Shown here piece by piece: positions 8,962 to 18,400 of a stretch of 64,000 nucleotides of DNA; within the stretch, counting starts at the first letter, position 1, and every line of letters starts with the position of its first letter. The notes beneath the pieces are model-generated. The model worked only from the letters and a program-made list of their open reading frames with translations, was not told where the DNA came from and searched no databases. Origin of the DNA: SSC4 sp964443225 (GTDB taxonomy: Bacteria > Chloroflexota > Anaerolineae > SSC4 > Amarolineaceae). The position numbers and the translations under genes were made by a program. The stretch is taken from the NCBI GenBank assembly GCA_964443225.1, contig CAYUCC010000020.1, positions 8,011 to 72,010 of the forward strand. The letters run 5' to 3'.

Positions 8962-8996
8962 ATTGTCTCCTTTGCTGGTTGGATCGATCGCTTTCA

Positions 8997-9063
8997 GAGC
9001 CTATCCGAATAACCGCCCCGAGGTGCCCTATCAAGGCGAATCATTGGGTTATTCGGCCAGACC
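8997..9063. repeat. Palindromic element family B, copy B1
   Basis: The left arm GAGCCTATCCGAATAACC pairs with a right arm GGTTATTCGG that decays near its outer end. The element starts one base after the RsgA stop codon on the minus strand and separates rsgA from the next GNAT. It is a relative of the perfect copy at 56558-56626. Confidence 0.75.
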
Positions 9064-9064
9064 C

Positions 9065-10048
9065 TTACTCGGCATCCATACGCAGGTAGGTCTGATAACG
9101 CCGTTCGGCGATGTCGCCCGCCGCCACGGCGTCCTTGATCGCACAGCCCGGCTCGTGCGAATGTGTGCACGTGGCACCGAACTGGCACTCGCCCAGGTAG
9201 GGACGCATTTCGCGGAACAGGTAGGCCAGGTCGTATTCGGCCAGCGAGGCCATACTCAGCTCCTTGACACCCGGTGTGTCGATCACCTGCCCACCAGCGT
9301 CCAGGTCGAACATCTCCAGGTGGGTGGTGGTGTGTTTGCCTTTGCCGGTGCTTTCACTGATTTCATTGACGCGCAGGCCCAGTTCGGGCTGGATCGTGTT
9401 GAGCAGCGAAGTCTTGCCGACGCCCGATTTGCCTACGAAGACCGACAGCCGGTCGTGCAGCGCCGCCTGCAGCGCTTCGATGCCGGCACCGCTGCGCACG
9501 CTGGTCAGGATCACCGGGTACCCCATGCGGCGGTAGGTTTCCGCCTCGGCTTCGAGGGTGCCAGGGTCCACCAGGTCGATCTTGGTGATGCAGATTAACA
9601 CCGGCAGGTCTTCGGCCTCGGCGATGGCCAGGTAACGGTCGAGCAGCCCCCACGTTGGTTCGGGCTGCGCCGCGGCCAGCATCGGAATCAACTGGTCGAT
9701 GTTGGCCGCGATGACCTGCTCGATTTCCTGCGTGCCGGCGGCCGGACGCACGAAGCGGTTGGCGCGCGGCAGGACGTTGGTGATCATGCCGGTATCGTGG
9801 GAGGCGTCGAGGTACTCGACCCAGTCGCCAATGGCGACCGGATCGAGTACAGCGAGACCGCGTACCGCTTGCACCCGTCGATGACCGACCGACGAACGGT
9901 CGGCGGTGGGATAGACCAGGTCTTTGCGCAGTTTGCTCGACAACGAGCACACCACGGTCTGGTGACTGGTCCGCACGTAGTAGTGGCCGAGGGCCTTTTT
10001 GAAGACCTGGCCCTGGTGACGATGTGTATTGTGTCCCGATGTCGTCAT
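9065..10048 (-). CDS. rsgA: Ribosome small-subunit-dependent GTPase A (RsgA/YjeQ)
   Basis: 327 aa. The GTPase is circularly permuted: G4 (CITKIDL) comes before the P-loop (GKSGVGKTSLL) and G3 (DTPG), with an N-terminal OB-fold. The C-terminal zinc site is C-x5-C-T-H-x-H-E-P-G-C. RsgA is a late 30S-assembly checkpoint GTPase. ATG at 10048 has AGGA 6 bp upstream and lies 8 bp after the ABC permease stop. It is therefore the last gene of an export/acetylation operon, an unusual neighbourhood for rsgA. Confidence 0.93.
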   Translation of the reverse strand: MTTSGHNTHRHQGQVFKKALGHYYVRTSHQTVVCSLSSKLRKDLVYPTADRSSVGHRRVQAVRGLAVLDPVAIGDWVEYLDASHDTGMITNVLPRANRFVRPAAGTQEIEQVIAANIDQLIPMLAAAQPEPTWGLLDRYLAIAEAEDLPVLICITKIDLVDPGTLEAEAETYRRMGYPVILTSVRSGAGIEALQAALHDRLSVFVGKSGVGKTSLLNTIQPELGLRVNEISESTGKGKHTTTHLEMFDLDAGGQVIDTPGVKELSMASLAEYDLAYLFREMRPYLGECQFGATCTHSHEPGCAIKDAVAAGDIAERRYQTYLRMDAE

Positions 10049-10056
10049 GGTCTTTC

Positions 10057-10881
10057 CTAACCGTTCCGGTGCAGCTTGCCGGTGCGTTTGGCATAATTTT
10101 CGGCCCAGCGGAAAACAGCCAGGCCGGCCGGAATGGTGACGACGCCGATGATCAGCAGCGGCCAGACATAGGGCCACAGATCGCGCGTCGCCGCCCCGTC
10201 CAACAGGGTGGCACGTACGCCGTCGAGCACGTAGGTGGCCGGAGACAGCTTACTCAGCGTTTGCATCCACTCGGGCAGCACTTCCACCGGATAGTATACA
10301 CCGGAGACCAGCAAGAGCAAGGCGATGATGACGTGTGTCATCTGCGAGCCACGCTCGGGGAAAAGCAATGGCAGCACCGAGCCGACGATGCTGATCCCGA
10401 TGAACGACACACTGCCGACGATGAGCATGACCAGGCCGCCCCACAGGTTCGCATTATCCAACCGGATGTCGAAGAAGAGCAGGGTTGCGCCCAGGATGAC
10501 CGCGGTGTGAACGAGACTGTAGATCACGGCGAACACGGTCTGCCCCAGCATGTGAGTGATCCGCTGAATCGGTGCCATCAGGGTGTACTCGATGGTCCCT
10601 TCCCAACGCTCCATGCCGATGACGTCGGTGACCCAGTAGAATATGGAAGACAGGTAGCGCCAGACGATGGTGCCGATGGCCAGGTAGATGACCATGAACT
10701 CGGTATCGACGCCTGAACCGCCCAGCGCACCCATGCCGTAGCCGATATAGCTCACGGACAGGGAGTTGACGATGGAGTAGACGAGCCACACCACCTCCCA
10801 TGCCCAGTAGCGTTTGACGATATAGAAGTTGCGTTCCATGAACGCATAACTGGCTTTGAATTCGTTCGCTAGAGTCGTCAC
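10057..10881 (-). CDS. ABC-2 type transporter permease
   Basis: 274 aa with six predicted membrane spans and the ABC-2 (DrrB/NodJ-like) pattern, including ALLLLVSGVYYPVEVLPEWM between spans five and six. It should pair with the ATPase at 12183-13067 to form an exporter of a drug, lipid or glycan. It starts at a GTG at 10881 with AAAGGAGA 7 bp upstream. The GTG overlaps the stop of the preceding GNAT gene, indicating coupling. Confidence 0.85.
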   Translation of the reverse strand: MTTLANEFKASYAFMERNFYIVKRYWAWEVVWLVYSIVNSLSVSYIGYGMGALGGSGVDTEFMVIYLAIGTIVWRYLSSIFYWVTDVIGMERWEGTIEYTLMAPIQRITHMLGQTVFAVIYSLVHTAVILGATLLFFDIRLDNANLWGGLVMLIVGSVSFIGISIVGSVLPLLFPERGSQMTHVIIALLLLVSGVYYPVEVLPEWMQTLSKLSPATYVLDGVRATLLDGAATRDLWPYVWPLLIIGVVTIPAGLAVFRWAENYAKRTGKLHRNG

Positions 10882-12152
10882 GGGACTCTCTCCTTTCCAG
10901 GCAGGTCAGCCAGGGTGCTGACAACCGCTGCCTGATCGACCTGCCGCCTGGCCCATTCGTCGCGCAGGATACCCATATAAATGAAATCCCAGCGCCGGCC
11001 CTCACGCATGAACATGTGCCGCGCGCGGCCTTCGACGACAAAGCCCGTTTTGATGTACGAGCGCACGGCTCGTTCGTTGTATTCGAACACGTTCAGGTTG
11101 ACCCGCCACAGGTTCAGCTCGTCGAAGGCATAACGCAGCAGAAGCTGCATGGCTTCGGTACCGTAACCCTTGCCCCAGAAGGCCGGGTCTCCGATGCCGA
11201 TGCCCACCCACGCGCTGCCATGGACCCAGTTGATGCCACCCAGGCTGATGAAACCGATTGCCTGGTCGTCCGCCAGTGTGCAGATCATCAGATGCACGCT
11301 GTTGGGCCGCTCGCGGCTGGCCATCTCTTCCAACTCCTTACGCGTACCGGCGAGACTCCACGGCTGCGTTGGGTCGGCATCGAGCATGCGCACGAATTCC
11401 GAATTGCGTGCCCACGTCGTCATCACCGGAGCGTCGCGTTCGACATCGGGCGCAGCCAGGCGTACCAGCTGACCGGTCAGCGCATCGTTCGTTCTTGCGT
11501 GCCCATTCGTGCTGCGCGGCATTGACAGGACGTCACTGCGCCAGCGTTCCGCCTGCTGGTTGTCGAGCGTAACGCTGGCCTGGGCCACCTCCGGCTGACG
11601 CCACTCGTCGACGAGCAAGCCGTAGGCCAGGAGGTCCCAGCGCCGGCCATGATAGTGCACGGCCTGGCGCTGGCGAGTCTCCAGGCGAAACCCGGTCGCT
11701 TCGAGGACACGGATGATTTCGATTTCGTCACTGGCCACGTCGACCATCAGGCGGTAAAAACCCAGTTCGTCGAAGGCATAGCGCAGGACGAGCTGCAGCA
11801 GTTCCCGCGTGGTGGCATCATCCTGTGCAGTTGGGTCACCCATTGCATACCTGAACTGCGCATAATTGCGCGACCAAACGATCCCGTAGAACCGCGCAAA
11901 CCCCACCAGGCGATCATCGGCCTGCGTTCGCACGGCCAGCAGAATCTCGTTGCTGTCCCGGCTCTGTGCCGCTTCGTAGCGCTTCTGGATCTGCGCCCTG
12001 GACAGCGGACGTGTCGGCTGAACATCGAGAAACCGTCTGTATGCCGCATCGTTGCTCCAACCAGCTTCGATCTCGGCATCGCGGTTGGGGTCGGGCGCGG
12101 CCAGGCAGAGTAGAGCACTTTCATACAACGGTCGAGTGATATTTGTGTTCAT
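10878..12152 (-). CDS. Tandem RimJ/RimL-type GNAT acetyltransferase
   Basis: 424 aa made of two RimJ/L-like GNAT domains (about 1-190 and 215-400). The second has IGDPAFWGKGYGTEAMQLLL and NVFEYNERAVRSYIKTGF, the classic acetyl-CoA loop and C-terminal motif. In the first, MGDPTAQDDATTRELLQLVL lacks the GxGxG loop, so it is probably the degenerate half. Both halves share the RxWDLLAYG/RRWDFIYMG ending. The gene lies between the ATPase and permease genes of an ABC exporter, so modification and export of the same compound is plausible. Confidence 0.8.
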   Translation of the reverse strand: MNTNITRPLYESALLCLAAPDPNRDAEIEAGWSNDAAYRRFLDVQPTRPLSRAQIQKRYEAAQSRDSNEILLAVRTQADDRLVGFARFYGIVWSRNYAQFRYAMGDPTAQDDATTRELLQLVLRYAFDELGFYRLMVDVASDEIEIIRVLEATGFRLETRQRQAVHYHGRRWDLLAYGLLVDEWRQPEVAQASVTLDNQQAERWRSDVLSMPRSTNGHARTNDALTGQLVRLAAPDVERDAPVMTTWARNSEFVRMLDADPTQPWSLAGTRKELEEMASRERPNSVHLMICTLADDQAIGFISLGGINWVHGSAWVGIGIGDPAFWGKGYGTEAMQLLLRYAFDELNLWRVNLNVFEYNERAVRSYIKTGFVVEGRARHMFMREGRRWDFIYMGILRDEWARRQVDQAAVVSTLADLPGKERVP

Positions 12153-12182
12153 CGTTCCTTCCTCTCAATCGGCACCGCGCCG

Positions 12183-13067
12183 TTATTCGGCCTGATCCTC
12201 GGTTACCAACTTCTTCCCGGTAAGCTGGAGGAACACTTCCTCCAGGGTGGGCAGCTGACCGTTGGCCTGCGGCACCAGGCGCTTCAGGTTTTCCGGTGTG
12301 TCCAGGGCCACGATATTGCCGCCATCGATGATGGCAATCCGATCACACAGGGTGTCGGCTTCCATCATGTCGTGGGTGGTCAGCAGGATCGTGGCATCGT
12401 GTTGGTCGCGCAGCTCACGCACGAAGGCTTGTACCTCGTGTTTGGAGCGTGGGTCCAGCCCGGTCGTCGGCTCGTCGAGCAGCAGTAAGATCGGATGCGT
12501 CAGGAAGGCACGGGCAATGGCAACCTTCTGCTGCATGCCGCGTGACATCTCTTCCATCGGCTGATAGATCGACTTCTCTTCGAGCCCCAGGCGAACCAGG
12601 ATCGTGCGTGCCTGCTTGCGTGCCTCACTGCCACTGACGCCGTACAAGCGGGCGCCGTACAACAGGTTCTCCATCGGTGACAGCTTCTTGAAGAAGCTGG
12701 CCTCGACCGACACGCGGTTGATGAGCCGCTGCACGGCCATCGGCTGCCGCACCGTATCGTGGCCAAAAACTGTAATCTGACCGCCGTCCGGAATAAGCAG
12801 GGTGGCAATCAACCGAATCAGGGTCGATTTGCCGCTGCCGTTGGGGCCGAGCACACCGAAGATTTCCCCGCGCCCCACGTCGAACGAGACGTGGTTGACG
12901 GCGGTGGTTTTGGGCGTCCCGGCCAGCGGCGTCCCGTTGCCGTTGGTGTGGCCATTTTGCCCGTTTCGCTGTTTCGCCGGAAAGAACTTGCGCCAGGCCG
13001 CTGCGCCGCCATTTTTGCCGAAGGTCTTATGGGCTGAATCTACATGCAAAGCAACTGAGTCATACAT
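12183..13067 (-). CDS. ABC-2 type transporter ATP-binding protein
   Basis: 294 aa. It has Walker A GPNGSGKST, the signature MSRGMQQKVAIARAF, Walker B LLLLDEPTTGLD and the H-loop LLTTHDM. The N-terminus has a roughly 35-residue extension before the nucleotide-binding domain. The family is DrrA/NodI-like, energising ABC-2 exporters. ATG at 13067 has GAAGGAG upstream. It is the first full-length gene after the tandem terminators at 13114-13220, so its expression depends on readthrough or antitermination there. Confidence 0.88.
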   Translation of the reverse strand: MYDSVALHVDSAHKTFGKNGGAAAWRKFFPAKQRNGQNGHTNGNGTPLAGTPKTTAVNHVSFDVGRGEIFGVLGPNGSGKSTLIRLIATLLIPDGGQITVFGHDTVRQPMAVQRLINRVSVEASFFKKLSPMENLLYGARLYGVSGSEARKQARTILVRLGLEEKSIYQPMEEMSRGMQQKVAIARAFLTHPILLLLDEPTTGLDPRSKHEVQAFVRELRDQHDATILLTTHDMMEADTLCDRIAIIDGGNIVALDTPENLKRLVPQANGQLPTLEEVFLQLTGKKLVTEDQAE

Positions 13068-13113
13068 TTGATATCTCCTTCACCGATTTCCCGTGCGCTC
13101 CCAGCCTGATCGA

Positions 13114-13150
13114 CAAAAAAAGGCCGGGGGAGCGCTGATGCCCCTCGGCC
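13114..13150 (-). terminator. Second leader terminator before the ABC exporter operon
   Basis: Minus-strand stem GGCCGAGGGG / CCCCCGGCC followed by seven T. It ends 46 bp upstream of the ABC ATPase start. Its loop and stem resemble those of the first terminator, suggesting duplication. Confidence 0.75.
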
Positions 13151-13185
13151 TGTACCGGTTGAACCAAAAACCGGCGATAGAAATC

Positions 13186-13220
13186 AAAAAGGCCGTGGAG
13201 CGTTGTGTGCACCCACGGCC
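13186..13220 (-). terminator. First leader terminator (attenuator candidate)
   Basis: Minus-strand perfect 8-bp stem GGCCGTGG / CCACGGCC with a 14-nt loop, directly followed by five T. It lies 26 bp after the stop of the 33-codon leader ORF. Confidence 0.75.
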
Positions 13221-13245
13221 CGGCAGCATGTTCGTCTATGGACGA

Positions 13246-13347
13246 TTATGTCAACCTGGCGGTAGGCGCAACACGCGCGCGAACGAACCCACTGCTAACC
13301 GCAGTGACTCGCACAGTCGCAATGACAGGGATGAAGATCTTTTTCAT
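13246..13347 (-). CDS. Putative 33-aa leader peptide controlling the ABC/GNAT/rsgA operon
   Basis: A short ORF starts MKKIFIPVIATVRV and ends in RLT. It is preceded by GGAAAGG 9 bp before the ATG and by a near-consensus promoter. Two intrinsic terminators follow it before the exporter ATPase. It has no domain, and its size and setting fit a regulatory leader whose translation, or ribosome stalling on it, would decide between termination and readthrough. It could instead be a small membrane or secreted peptide, since the N-terminus is K-K plus hydrophobic, or a non-translated decoy. An in-frame extension further upstream runs through simple repeats and is rejected. Confidence 0.5.
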   Translation of the reverse strand: MKKIFIPVIATVRVTAVSSGFVRARVAPTARLT

Positions 13348-13413
13348 CTGAATGCGCCTTTCCTTTCCGAAGAATCGATCGGTTGGTTTTGTTTCCCATA
13401 CCGAGCGTGGCAG

Positions 13414-13442
13414 ATAATAGCACCACCGCGCGGATTTGTCAA
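13414..13442 (-). promoter_or_regulatory. Strong sigma-70 promoter of the leader/ABC operon
   Basis: Minus-strand TTGACA, exactly 17 bp, TATTAT. This is one of the best promoter matches in the window. The -10 box lies 66 bp before the leader ATG. Confidence 0.85.
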
Positions 13443-13451
13443 ACGAGACCA

Positions 13452-13502
13452 ACCCAAAATCAAATCCAAAATCAATCCAAAATCCAAAATCCAAAATCTA
13501 AA
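13452..13502 (-). repeat. ATTTTGG simple-sequence array C1
   Basis: Read on the minus strand it consists of GATTTTGG / GATTTTAG-type units in tandem. The TAG stop of the ferredoxin reductase gene lies within its first TTTAGATTTTGG unit. Confidence 0.8.
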
Positions 13503-14901
13503 GCCGCCCCAACGCTTTCTCCATCTCCTCGATCGACGTGAATTTCACGCGCGGGCGGTTTGTCGTCTTACCGGCGGCGGTTTCCTGGGCGTTGAGACGC
13601 TGCCAGTCTTCGTAGGTGAAGAGGTGCGGCTGGCGCGCGCGTGCGAACTGTTCCACTGCGCTGACGTCAGGAGAGGGTGGATCGAGATAGATGCCGTTGG
13701 CCAGGTCTTCCATCATGCAGTCGACGGTCTCCACGGCGTCGGGCTTGTTGGTGCCAATGACACCTGACGGCCCGCGTTTGATCCAGCCGGCGGTATACTG
13801 GCCCACCAGCGGGCGCTGGGTCTCCGGATCGAGCACGCGACCCATTTGATTGAGAATGACGCCCCAGCTCTCTTTGAACGGCACATCCGGCAGTGACACA
13901 CCCAGGTAACCGACCGAACGGAACACCAGGCCGGCCGGTATCTCCTCGAATTTGCCCGTGGGCTTCGGGCGCAAGGAGCCGGCCTCGGTCTTGTAGAGTT
14001 GATTTTTGACCAGGCGCATGCGGATAACGTGCCCCTGCGCATCGCCCATCAGTTCGGTGGGTGACACGAGGAAGCGGAAAATGAGCCGGCGGCCTTTGCC
14101 GGTGGGTTCACGTCCCCCGAACGCCTGCAGCATTTCGACTTTTTTGGCCGTTGCGCGATCGGCATTGCTCGTCAGTTCATCCTGACTCAGCGGATCGAGC
14201 GTCACTTCATCCACGGGGGCAAACACGTCGACGTCGGCCATTTCGCCGAGTTCTTTGACTTCCGGCGTGGTAAAGGCTGCCTGGACCGGCCCGCGCCGGC
14301 CCAAGACGTACACGGTGCGCACGCGGCTGTGACGCAGCGCCTCCAGCGCATAGTCGGCAATGTCGGTAGCGGCCAGTTCTTCCGGCGTACGCAGTAGAAT
14401 GCGAGCCACGTCCAGGGCCACGTTGCCAATACCGACCACCGCTGCCGACTCCTGACTCAGGTCGAACTCGAGGTGGCGGTAGTCGGGGTGGCCGTTGTAC
14501 CAGGCGACGAACTCGGTGGCCGGATAGCTGCCGGTCAGGTCCTCGCCGGGAATGTCCATACGGCGGTCGGTCTGGGCGCCGGTCGTGTAAACGATCTGGT
14601 GGTAGTACTGCTGCAAATCGGCCACCGTCACGTCGCGTCCAAGTTCGACGTTGCCGAAGAAGCGGAAATTGGGGTGCGATGCAATCTTGTCGAACACCGC
14701 CGTGACCGATTTGATCTTTTGATGATCGGGCGCGACGCCCAGGCGTACGAGGCCAAACGGCGTTGGCAGCCGGTCGAAAAGATCGATCTGTGCGACGAGA
14801 CCGGCCTGACGCTGCAGGGCATCGGCCGTGTAGAAGCCGGTGGGGCCGGCACCAATGATCGCAACCCGCAAAGGGCGCGACTCAGTACCTGGTTTGTGCA
14901 T
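13498..14901 (-). CDS. Ferredoxin/adrenodoxin-type NADP(+) reductase (FprA-like)
   Basis: 467 aa, the normal length for FprA/adrenodoxin-reductase flavoproteins. It has an N-terminal FAD dinucleotide-binding motif RVAIIGAGPTGFYTADAL, the conserved FGLVRLGVAPDH, an NADP-binding GIGNVALDVARIL and the C-terminal GWIKRGPSGVIGTNKPDA. It transfers electrons between NADPH and a ferredoxin in the cytoplasm. ATG at 14901 has AAAGGAG 6 bp upstream. It follows the CBS gene by 39 bp and is probably co-transcribed with it. Confidence 0.92.
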   Translation of the reverse strand: MHKPGTESRPLRVAIIGAGPTGFYTADALQRQAGLVAQIDLFDRLPTPFGLVRLGVAPDHQKIKSVTAVFDKIASHPNFRFFGNVELGRDVTVADLQQYYHQIVYTTGAQTDRRMDIPGEDLTGSYPATEFVAWYNGHPDYRHLEFDLSQESAAVVGIGNVALDVARILLRTPEELAATDIADYALEALRHSRVRTVYVLGRRGPVQAAFTTPEVKELGEMADVDVFAPVDEVTLDPLSQDELTSNADRATAKKVEMLQAFGGREPTGKGRRLIFRFLVSPTELMGDAQGHVIRMRLVKNQLYKTEAGSLRPKPTGKFEEIPAGLVFRSVGYLGVSLPDVPFKESWGVILNQMGRVLDPETQRPLVGQYTAGWIKRGPSGVIGTNKPDAVETVDCMMEDLANGIYLDPPSPDVSAVEQFARARQPHLFTYEDWQRLNAQETAAGKTTNRPRVKFTSIEEMEKALGRL

Positions 14902-14940
14902 GAAATGCTCCTTTGCATGTTCGATCCCTGTCATCATCGA

Positions 14941-15372
14941 TCAGGTTTCGTTCTCCAACTGCATCTGCAAGGTGTCGATCTCGCCCCGATATTGGTCACG
15001 TTGGGCTTTGACCACGTCTCCAATCGAAATGATGCCCACGAGTCTGCCTTCTTCGAGTACCGGAAGGTGCCGGATACGCCGTTCGGTCATGGTGTTGGCA
15101 ACTGACTGGACATCTTCGTCGGGCAGGACAGTGATCAGGTTGGTGGTCATGACATCGGCGACTTCCAGGTCGAAGACATTGGGGTGTGTCACAGCTTTGC
15201 GAATCACATCGCGTTCGGACAGCAGACCGATCGGATGGCCGCTCCAATCGACCACCACCAATGACCCGATATTTTGCTCGACGAGCATCGTCACCGCCTC
15301 GCGGAGGATGCGGTCTGGAGGGGTTGTGGCGACATGGGTGCCCTTACGCGCCAGGATAGTGCGTACTTTCAT
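14941..15372 (-). CDS. CBS-domain pair protein
   Basis: 143 aa, two CBS motifs and a short helical tail. The repeated cores are LVVVDWSGHPIGLLSERDVIR and LPVLEEGRLVGIISIGDVV. Stand-alone CBS pairs bind adenosine nucleotides and act as regulators. The start at 15372 has AGGAGG 7 bp upstream. Its pairing with a ferredoxin-NADP reductase suggests energy- or redox-state sensing, which is inference. Confidence 0.88.
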   Translation of the reverse strand: MKVRTILARKGTHVATTPPDRILREAVTMLVEQNIGSLVVVDWSGHPIGLLSERDVIRKAVTHPNVFDLEVADVMTTNLITVLPDEDVQSVANTMTERRIRHLPVLEEGRLVGIISIGDVVKAQRDQYRGEIDTLQMQLENET

Positions 15373-15447
15373 GGTAGTACCTCCTATGAATTCTGTCATT
15401 ATTCTACCACACATGTGCGCGGCGATTCCAATTTGCAGACAGTGTGT

Positions 15448-15453
15448 TATAAT
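15448..15453 (+). promoter_or_regulatory. Extended -10 promoter (TGT TATAAT) of the SARP-CHAT operon
   Basis: A perfect TATAAT with TGn upstream lies 24 bp before the GTG start at 15478. No good -35 is visible at 17 bp, as usual for extended -10 promoters. Confidence 0.6.
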
Positions 15454-15477
15454 GTGGTGCAGGCAGGGAGAGGATTC

Positions 15478-18400
15478 GTGAGACGTCTGAAAATCACACT
15501 GTTTGGGCCACCACACATCGAGATCGATGGCCAACGTATCGACGTGGAACGCCGCAAAGCAGTTGCGCTGCTCGCGTACCTGGCTGTCACCGCCCAGGCG
15601 CACAGCCGCGAAGCATTGGCAACACTGCTGTGGCCTGACCACGACTCGGCACGTGCCCTCACCTATCTCCGCCGCACGCTGTGGGAGCTGAACAGCAGTC
15701 TGGGTGACGGCTGGCTCGTAACCGAACAAGACCGCGTGGCCCTTGCCATGTCCAGTCAAACCTGGTTGGACGTGGCCGAGTTCCAGCAGGCGCTGGCCAT
15801 TTGCATTACCCATGGCCATGCACCGCAGGCGGTCTGTCCGGCGTGCCAGGCGCCGCTGGAAGCCGCAGTGACACTGGCCGGCGGTGATTTTATGGCCGGC
15901 TTCAACGTACGCGACAGCGCCGATTTTGAGGAATGGCAGTTCTTCCAGGCCGAGCAGCACCGGCAGGCGCTGGCATCGGCGTTGGCGCGCCTGGTTACCT
16001 GTTACCAGGCCGCGGGACAGTCCGCAGCTGCGCTGCCCCATGCACGCCGCTGGCTCAGTCTCGATCCCCTGCATGAGCCCGCCCACCGTGCCTTGATGAC
16101 CCTCTACGCCGCGACCGATCAGCGGTCGGCGGCGCTGCGCCAGTACCAGGAATGCGTGCGTATTCTGGATGCGGAGCTCGGTACGGTGCCGCAGACGGAG
16201 ACAACGGCACTGGCCGAGTCTATCCGCACCGGTGACCGGGCGCATTCGTTGACCCCACTACCGATCACCGAACCCAGCCACCCAACCCTCCAATCCAACC
16301 TGCCGGCGCCAACGACACCGTTTGTGGGGCGTCGCGCCGAACTGGAGACCGTGGCCGCGCTGCTGCACGATCCGGCGTGCCGTCTGTTGACGATCCTGGG
16401 TCCTGGTGGCACGGGGAAGACCCGTCTGGCGCTGCAGGTGGCGATCGAGCAGGGTCACACCTTCGCCGATGGCACCTATTTTGTGCCGCTGGCGTCCCTC
16501 AGCGCCGGTGATTTCCTGGTGCCGGCCATCGCCGACGCCGTGCGCTTCTCCTTCGCTGAACGCGCCGACGCGGTGCGCCGCGTGATGGAGACACAGCACG
16601 AACAGTTGATGGGTTTCTTGCGCGATAAATTCATCCTGCTGGTCATGGACAATTTTGAGCATCTCGCAGCCAGTGCGTCACTGTTGACCGACATCCTCGA
16701 GCGTGCCGCGGGCGTAAAAATCGTGGTCACCTCGCGTACCCGCCTGAACCTGCACAGCGAGTGGGTGTACGAACTGGAAGGCATGCGCTATCCCCGCGAT
16801 GATGTGTTTGCCGGCAATGGGCGCCTGGTTGAATTCAGCGCCGTGAAGCTGTTCATACAGCACGCCGAGCGCACCCTGGGCGGACGCAAACTGCCGGCGG
16901 CCGACATTCCCTGTGCGGCGCGCATCTGCCAGCTGGTGGACGGCATGCCGTTGGGCATCGAGCTGGCGGCGGCCTGGGTGCGGATGCTTCCGTGTGCCGA
17001 GATTGCGCGCGAGATCGAACAGAACCTCGACTTCCTGGAAACGACCCTGCGCGATGTGCCGGCGCGCCATCACAGCCTGCGCGCCGTGTTCGAGCACTCG
17101 TGGAACCTGCTGACACCGGCCGAGCAGGCAGCGTTTCCCAAACTTGCTGTATTTCAGGGTGGTTTCACCCGTGCCGCCGCCGCCGAGATTGCCGGTGTAC
17201 GGCTGCCACTGCTTACCGCATTGGCCGACAAATCGCTCCTGCACGTCGCGGACGATGGACGATACACCCTGCACGAGGTGCTGCGCCAGTATGCGCTCGA
17301 ACGCCTGGCGGCGAACCGCACCGCAGAGATCGAACTGCGTGCCCAGCACAGCCGGATTACCCTGGCATTTGTCGAGTCTCGTGAGGAAAGTCTGCATGGT
17401 TCCGACCAGCTGGCCGCCATGTCGGAGATCGAGCGCGAGATCGAGAACATCCGCGCCGCCTGGATCTGGGCGGCCGATCATCAGGATGTCACCCACATCC
17501 AGCGCAGCCTGCACGGCCTGGTGACGTTCTACGGTATGCGCAACTGGCCGGAGGAGGCGGACGATATTCTGGGACGCGCCGCGGCCGCCCTGGTCACCGC
17601 GCCGGACAGGGATGCCCAACACGTGCGGGCAATGCTGGTCGCGATGCAGGCTTCGTTCGCCGGCGCCCGCGGCGCATTCGACCGTGCGTCGGACCTGATC
17701 GTCCAGTGCATCGAGCTGGCACGGTCGTCGGACGCACGTCTGGCCCTGGCGTGGGGCAAACTGCTCGCCATTACCTATCTTGTCATCGAGGATATCACCG
17801 AAGTTCGGCAGACATTTGCCGAGTTTGCGCCGGTGATCTCCGAGCTGGATCGTCGCGCCAACGTAGTCATGGCTTACCTGCTGTATGCGCGGCGCCTGTT
17901 TTGGCAGGAAGGCAGAGCGCTCGAAACGCGTGACGTTCTGCTGCCCGCCTTCGACATCAGCCGCGAACTGGGCGATCGTTGGCTGCAGGCAGACTGCCTC
18001 TTACAGCTGGGTGTGGTGGCCTATTCATTGGGCGAGTATGCGGAGGCGCAGCGCTTGCACAGTGAGACGCTGAGAATCCGGCGGGACCTGGGTGACATAC
18101 GTGGGATTGCGCGCGCGCTGGTGCACCTGGGCGAAGCAACGATGCGCCTGGGCCGCTATGCCGAGGCGCAGGATCAGTTCGGCGAAGCACTGGCCAGCGC
18201 GCGCATCACCGGTGATCGCCAGTACGCCGCCGTGTGCCTCGATTGTCTCGGCTACATCAGTTTCCTGGAGGGTGCGTATGCCGTCGCCCAACAGCAATTC
18301 GAAGAGGGTCTCAGGCTGCGGCAGGCTGCGGATGATCCCTGGGGAATTCCGTGGACTCTTTTCAACCTGGGCAACATCGCCCTGGTTCGCGGCGAACCGG

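Noticed and set aside
13348..13494. N-terminal extension of the leader ORF
   Set aside because: The extra codons translate the ATTTTGG simple repeat and the promoter itself; the internal ATG has the Shine-Dalgarno.
15384..16245. Upstream in-frame extension of the CBS protein
   Set aside because: The extension runs through the divergent promoter and the antisense strand of the SARP gene; AGGAGG fixes the start at 15372.
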